From MVRE01 sp015660965 (lineage in GTDB: Archaea; Halobacteriota; Methanomicrobia; Methanomicrobiales; Methanospirillaceae), in the NCBI GenBank assembly GCA_050015095.1, contig JBEKCC010000004.1, positions 62,001 through 126,000 of the forward strand: DNA of 64,000 nucleotides, written 5' to 3'. Below are positions 62,190 through 64,000 of this stretch, piece after piece. Position 1 is the stretch's first letter. Every line of letters begins with the position of its first letter. A program made the translations under genes and the position numbers. Under the pieces are notes generated by a model, which searched no databases, was not told the origin of the DNA, and saw only the letters and a list, made by a program, of their open reading frames with translations.

Positions 62190-62732
62190 ATGACCGATGC
62201 AGAAAATTTAAGAGTCACTCTCCAAATTCATAACGATAGAAATAATAACGCAAACACAATCATTCATGCTACGAATGGATTTACTTTAGCATTTTTTGTC
62301 GGAATTTTAACAATTTTTATTGATGTATATTCAAAGAACCCCCCAATTAACCCTTTAATATATTCCTTAATTGGTTTTACGTCCATTTTTGAATTATGCG
62401 CATGGCGTCTATATGCAAATTATGTTGACGAGGGCATCACAAGTGGTTATAAGAAAATTGTTTATTGCCAAGAGAATCTTCATTTTCCCAAAGATATAAG
62501 CTTAAAAGAATCTTTGTCGAACATCAAATATAAGTCGTTTGATCGCGGGCACACCCCCCTTGATGTGTTAGCGTTATTTTTTGCATGCGAAATTTTTTAT
62601 TTTCTGATAGTAAACCCATCAAATTCAATATTCCAGGTGTCAAGTCTTGGTGTAATTATATTCTTTTATGGAGGGATCATTTGGTATAAACGTAAAAAAT
62701 TTTCTATGATTAACTTCTTAATTAATCAATAG
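62190..62732 (+). CDS. Membrane protein of unknown function in protease operon
   Basis: A 180-residue protein. Two N-terminal helices (residues about 27-85) are followed by a soluble loop (RLYANYVDEGITSGYKKIVYC, DISLKESLSNIKYKSFDRG), then two more helices and a basic tail. The helix-loop-helix plan resembles small membrane effectors of defence systems such as SLATT-type proteins, but no specific match is claimed. Preceded by a 98-bp gap with GAGTAGGG at 62182-62189. Confidence 0.55.
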   Translation: MTDAENLRVTLQIHNDRNNNANTIIHATNGFTLAFFVGILTIFIDVYSKNPPINPLIYSLIGFTSIFELCAWRLYANYVDEGITSGYKKIVYCQENLHFPKDISLKESLSNIKYKSFDRGHTPLDVLALFFACEIFYFLIVNPSNSIFQVSSLGVIIFFYGGIIWYKRKKFSMINFLINQ

Positions 62733-62787
62733 TAATTAATTTCTTCTTGAATTGATGCCACTTTACAGCACATCTAGAAATTTAGAG

Positions 62788-62869
62788 AAGTCACGTCATG
62801 CACCACGCCACGATCAAAGCCACGAAGTCACTAAGACGCACCAGAACCCTCAACTGGGTTCTGATGCGT
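62788..62869. repeat. Inverted-repeat element, right copy, with stem-loop
   Basis: Bases 62824-62849 are the exact inverted match of 56993-57018. They continue into a stem-loop: ACGCACCAGAACCC (62836-62849), loop TCAACT, GGGTTCTGATGCGT (62856-62869), with one mismatch. The preceding ACCACGCCACGATCAAAGCCACGAAGTCAC is built of short CACGAAG-like units. It lies between the membrane-protein gene and the Ntn hydrolase. Confidence 0.85.
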
Positions 62870-63034
62870 ATGCGGTTGATTGATACAAAAAATAAAAATG
62901 ATACATCGCGGTTGATCACACAAGATTCTAAAAATGATAGACAAATAAATGATGGGACTTGGAATAAAAATCTGCAAAATGAGTGCAACGTTATAATAAT
63001 CGATAACCCTAATCCTCAACCAAGGCGCGATCCT

Positions 63035-63853
63035 ATGACAATTTGTATTTCAGCAATTTGTAATAACGGAAACGTATGTGTAATTTCTGCTGATAGAGAG
63101 ATTACTGTGCCAGCAGCAGCTTTAGAATATGAACATAAAGAGAGCAAAATCGATATACTTTCAAAAACTTGTGCTGTAATGAGTTCGGGAGATGCATTAT
63201 ACGCTGCCGAAATAATTGCAAAAACGAAATCTGTCATCTCTCATGGAAAAGAAGTTTCGGTTATTTCAATCTCCGAAAAACTTAAAGATATATTTATAGA
63301 AACTCACCAAAACCGAGCTGAATCGGTTTTTTTAATCCCTCGCGGTCTTACATTCAAAGAATTCAAAGAAAAAGGAGCACAACAAATACCGCAACCAACA
63401 TATCAGGAAATTCAAAATCTAATGTTTAATTTTGGTATAAATATTGTTGATTTTTTAGTGGTTGGTGTTGATAATACAGGCGGTCATATTTTTCGGGTTC
63501 ATTATAATGGTGTTGCTGGGGGTAATTGGTTAGAATGGTGCGACAAAATTGGCCATCGTGAAATCGGAACGGGAGCACTTCACGCATCGATACATCTTTC
63601 GCTTGAAGGTCAATATAGTGGATCGAGTTTGGCAGAAACTGTTTTTAATGTTTATTCAGCGAAAAAGGTTGCTGAATTGGCTCCGGGTGTGGGTTCGAAA
63701 ACAACAGATTTAGCTGTAATTACGTCACAAGGAATAAGATTTTTTGATAAACCAGCATTTGATGTTCTGGAAGATGTTCGGGGGGAAATCAAAAAAATTA
63801 AACCCGATTTATCAAAATTACAACCATTTCTTTCAGAACAGAAAACGAAATAA
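63035..63853 (+). CDS. Stand-alone proteasome-beta-like Ntn hydrolase
   Basis: A 272-residue protein from ATG 63035. After Met removal the N-terminus is TICISAICNNGNVCVISADREIT, with Thr1, an Asp-Arg at positions 19-20 and a lysine in KESKIDIL about 24 residues later, matching the catalytic Thr1, Asp17 and Lys33 of proteasome beta subunits. MSSGDALYAAEIIA is the expected following helix region. It is longer than a beta subunit, with a C-terminal extension. No propeptide. The longer frame from 62798 runs through the repeat and is not real. Confidence 0.78.
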   Translation: MTICISAICNNGNVCVISADREITVPAAALEYEHKESKIDILSKTCAVMSSGDALYAAEIIAKTKSVISHGKEVSVISISEKLKDIFIETHQNRAESVFLIPRGLTFKEFKEKGAQQIPQPTYQEIQNLMFNFGINIVDFLVVGVDNTGGHIFRVHYNGVAGGNWLEWCDKIGHREIGTGALHASIHLSLEGQYSGSSLAETVFNVYSAKKVAELAPGVGSKTTDLAVITSQGIRFFDKPAFDVLEDVRGEIKKIKPDLSKLQPFLSEQKTK

Positions 63854-63876
63854 AACTTCAAAAATTTATTTTAGAG

Positions 63877-63915
63877 TTATTTTCCTACTGCCAACCCGAT
63901 CATTTTCATCCATCT
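63877..63915 (-). pseudogene. Remnant of a second transposase (C-terminus)
   Basis: On the minus strand this reads RWMKMIGLAVGK then stop, aligning with RWMTMIELASTK at the end of the IS transposase at 58030 (eight of twelve residues identical). Bases GCCAAC-CGATCAT and CATCCATC are shared on the plus strand. Upstream on the minus strand a stop interrupts the frame. The rest of the gene is not present in the window. Confidence 0.6.
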
Positions 63916-63960
63916 CCCTCCATGCACCATCCGATTGCACAATGCCCGATCTCCCTACAA

Positions 63961-63992
63961 CGCAACAGAACCCTCAACTGGGTTCTGGTGCA
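63961..63992. repeat. Stem-loop repeat, third copy
   Basis: AGAACCC (63967-63973), loop TCAACT and GGGTTCTGGTGCA share the dyad core of the elements at 56987 and 62836. It lies 50 bases beyond the transposase remnant at the end of the window, so its outer context cannot be seen. Confidence 0.8.
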
Positions 63993-64000
63993 CTAAATCT

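Noticed and set aside
62798..63034. N-terminal extension of the Ntn hydrolase frame
   Set aside because: It translates the inverted repeat and gives low-complexity charged sequence; ATG 63035 places Thr directly after Met, as the family needs.
1..64000. CRISPR arrays, rRNA genes and a replication origin
   Set aside because: No regularly spaced direct repeats of CRISPR length, no rRNA signature sequence and no Orc/Cdc6 gene or origin-recognition box cluster were found by reading.

Overview
The window is a stretch of an archaeal chromosome, almost certainly from a methanogenic euryarchaeon of the Methanomicrobiales type (Methanospirillum/Methanoregula-like; the genus is a guess). The evidence is archaeal informational genes (aIF5B, S6e, S8e, SRP19, Gar1, TFB, Rio2, Thg1), a nine-subunit A-type ATP synthase operon, an MptE-type pterin enzyme, HypB, a cupin-type phosphoglucose isomerase, an NrpR-type DUF128 domain, an ArcS-core protein, and tRNA genes without encoded CCA.

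Layout. 1-8.8 kb: two tandem moeA genes (the second fused to a periplasmic-binding-protein-like domain), a LOG-like protein, an aldehyde dehydrogenase, ileS, thg1 and a PRC-barrel protein. 8.8-13.9 kb: a site-2 protease with CBS domains, a COG1031 radical SAM protein, mptE, a TrkA-N/DHH protein and tRNA-Lys. 13.9-22.7 kb: nitroreductase, a divergent ABC exporter whose first permease carries a PrsW-like protease domain, a lipoprotein, an RDD protein, SemiSWEET, an ion-channel fusion and a stand-alone ArcS core. 22.8-31.3 kb: tRNA-His, infB-rps6e, rps8e, hypB, srp19-PHP, gar1-tfb and two tRNA-Ala genes. 31.3-48 kb: thiL, DUF460, rio2, a divergent TtuA-like protein, a K+ channel, nadE, pgiA, a surface protein, a broken TrmB regulator, a DUF128 protein, a flavoprotein, lysS, rlmH and pgk. 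47.9-56.9 kb: the A-ATPase operon (H-I-K-E-C-F-A-B-D), an uncharacterised gene and a 51-residue zinc ribbon.

From about 57.0 kb to the end the window changes character. It becomes more A+T-rich by eye and holds mostly unrecognised proteins, a complete IS with a SWIM/zinc-ribbon DDE transposase, a remnant of a second transposase, and a family of stem-loop repeats. Two of these repeats form an exact 26-nt inverted pair 5.8 kb apart. This accessory region contains the best candidate for an undescribed system: a 57-residue peptide gene tightly linked to a papain/C39-like cysteine protease, a soluble protein of unknown function, a small membrane protein and, just beyond the repeat, a stand-alone proteasome-beta-like Ntn hydrolase.

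Functional links. Thg1 (7.8 kb) and a tRNA-His gene without an encoded G-1 (22.9 kb) make a matched pair. infB/rps6e, gar1/tfb and srp19/PHP are close-packed operons. The ATP synthase operon runs on toward pgk and rlmH on the same strand. Start codons were chosen by Shine-Dalgarno spacing, overlap with upstream stops and expected family N-termini; several differ from the longest open frame.
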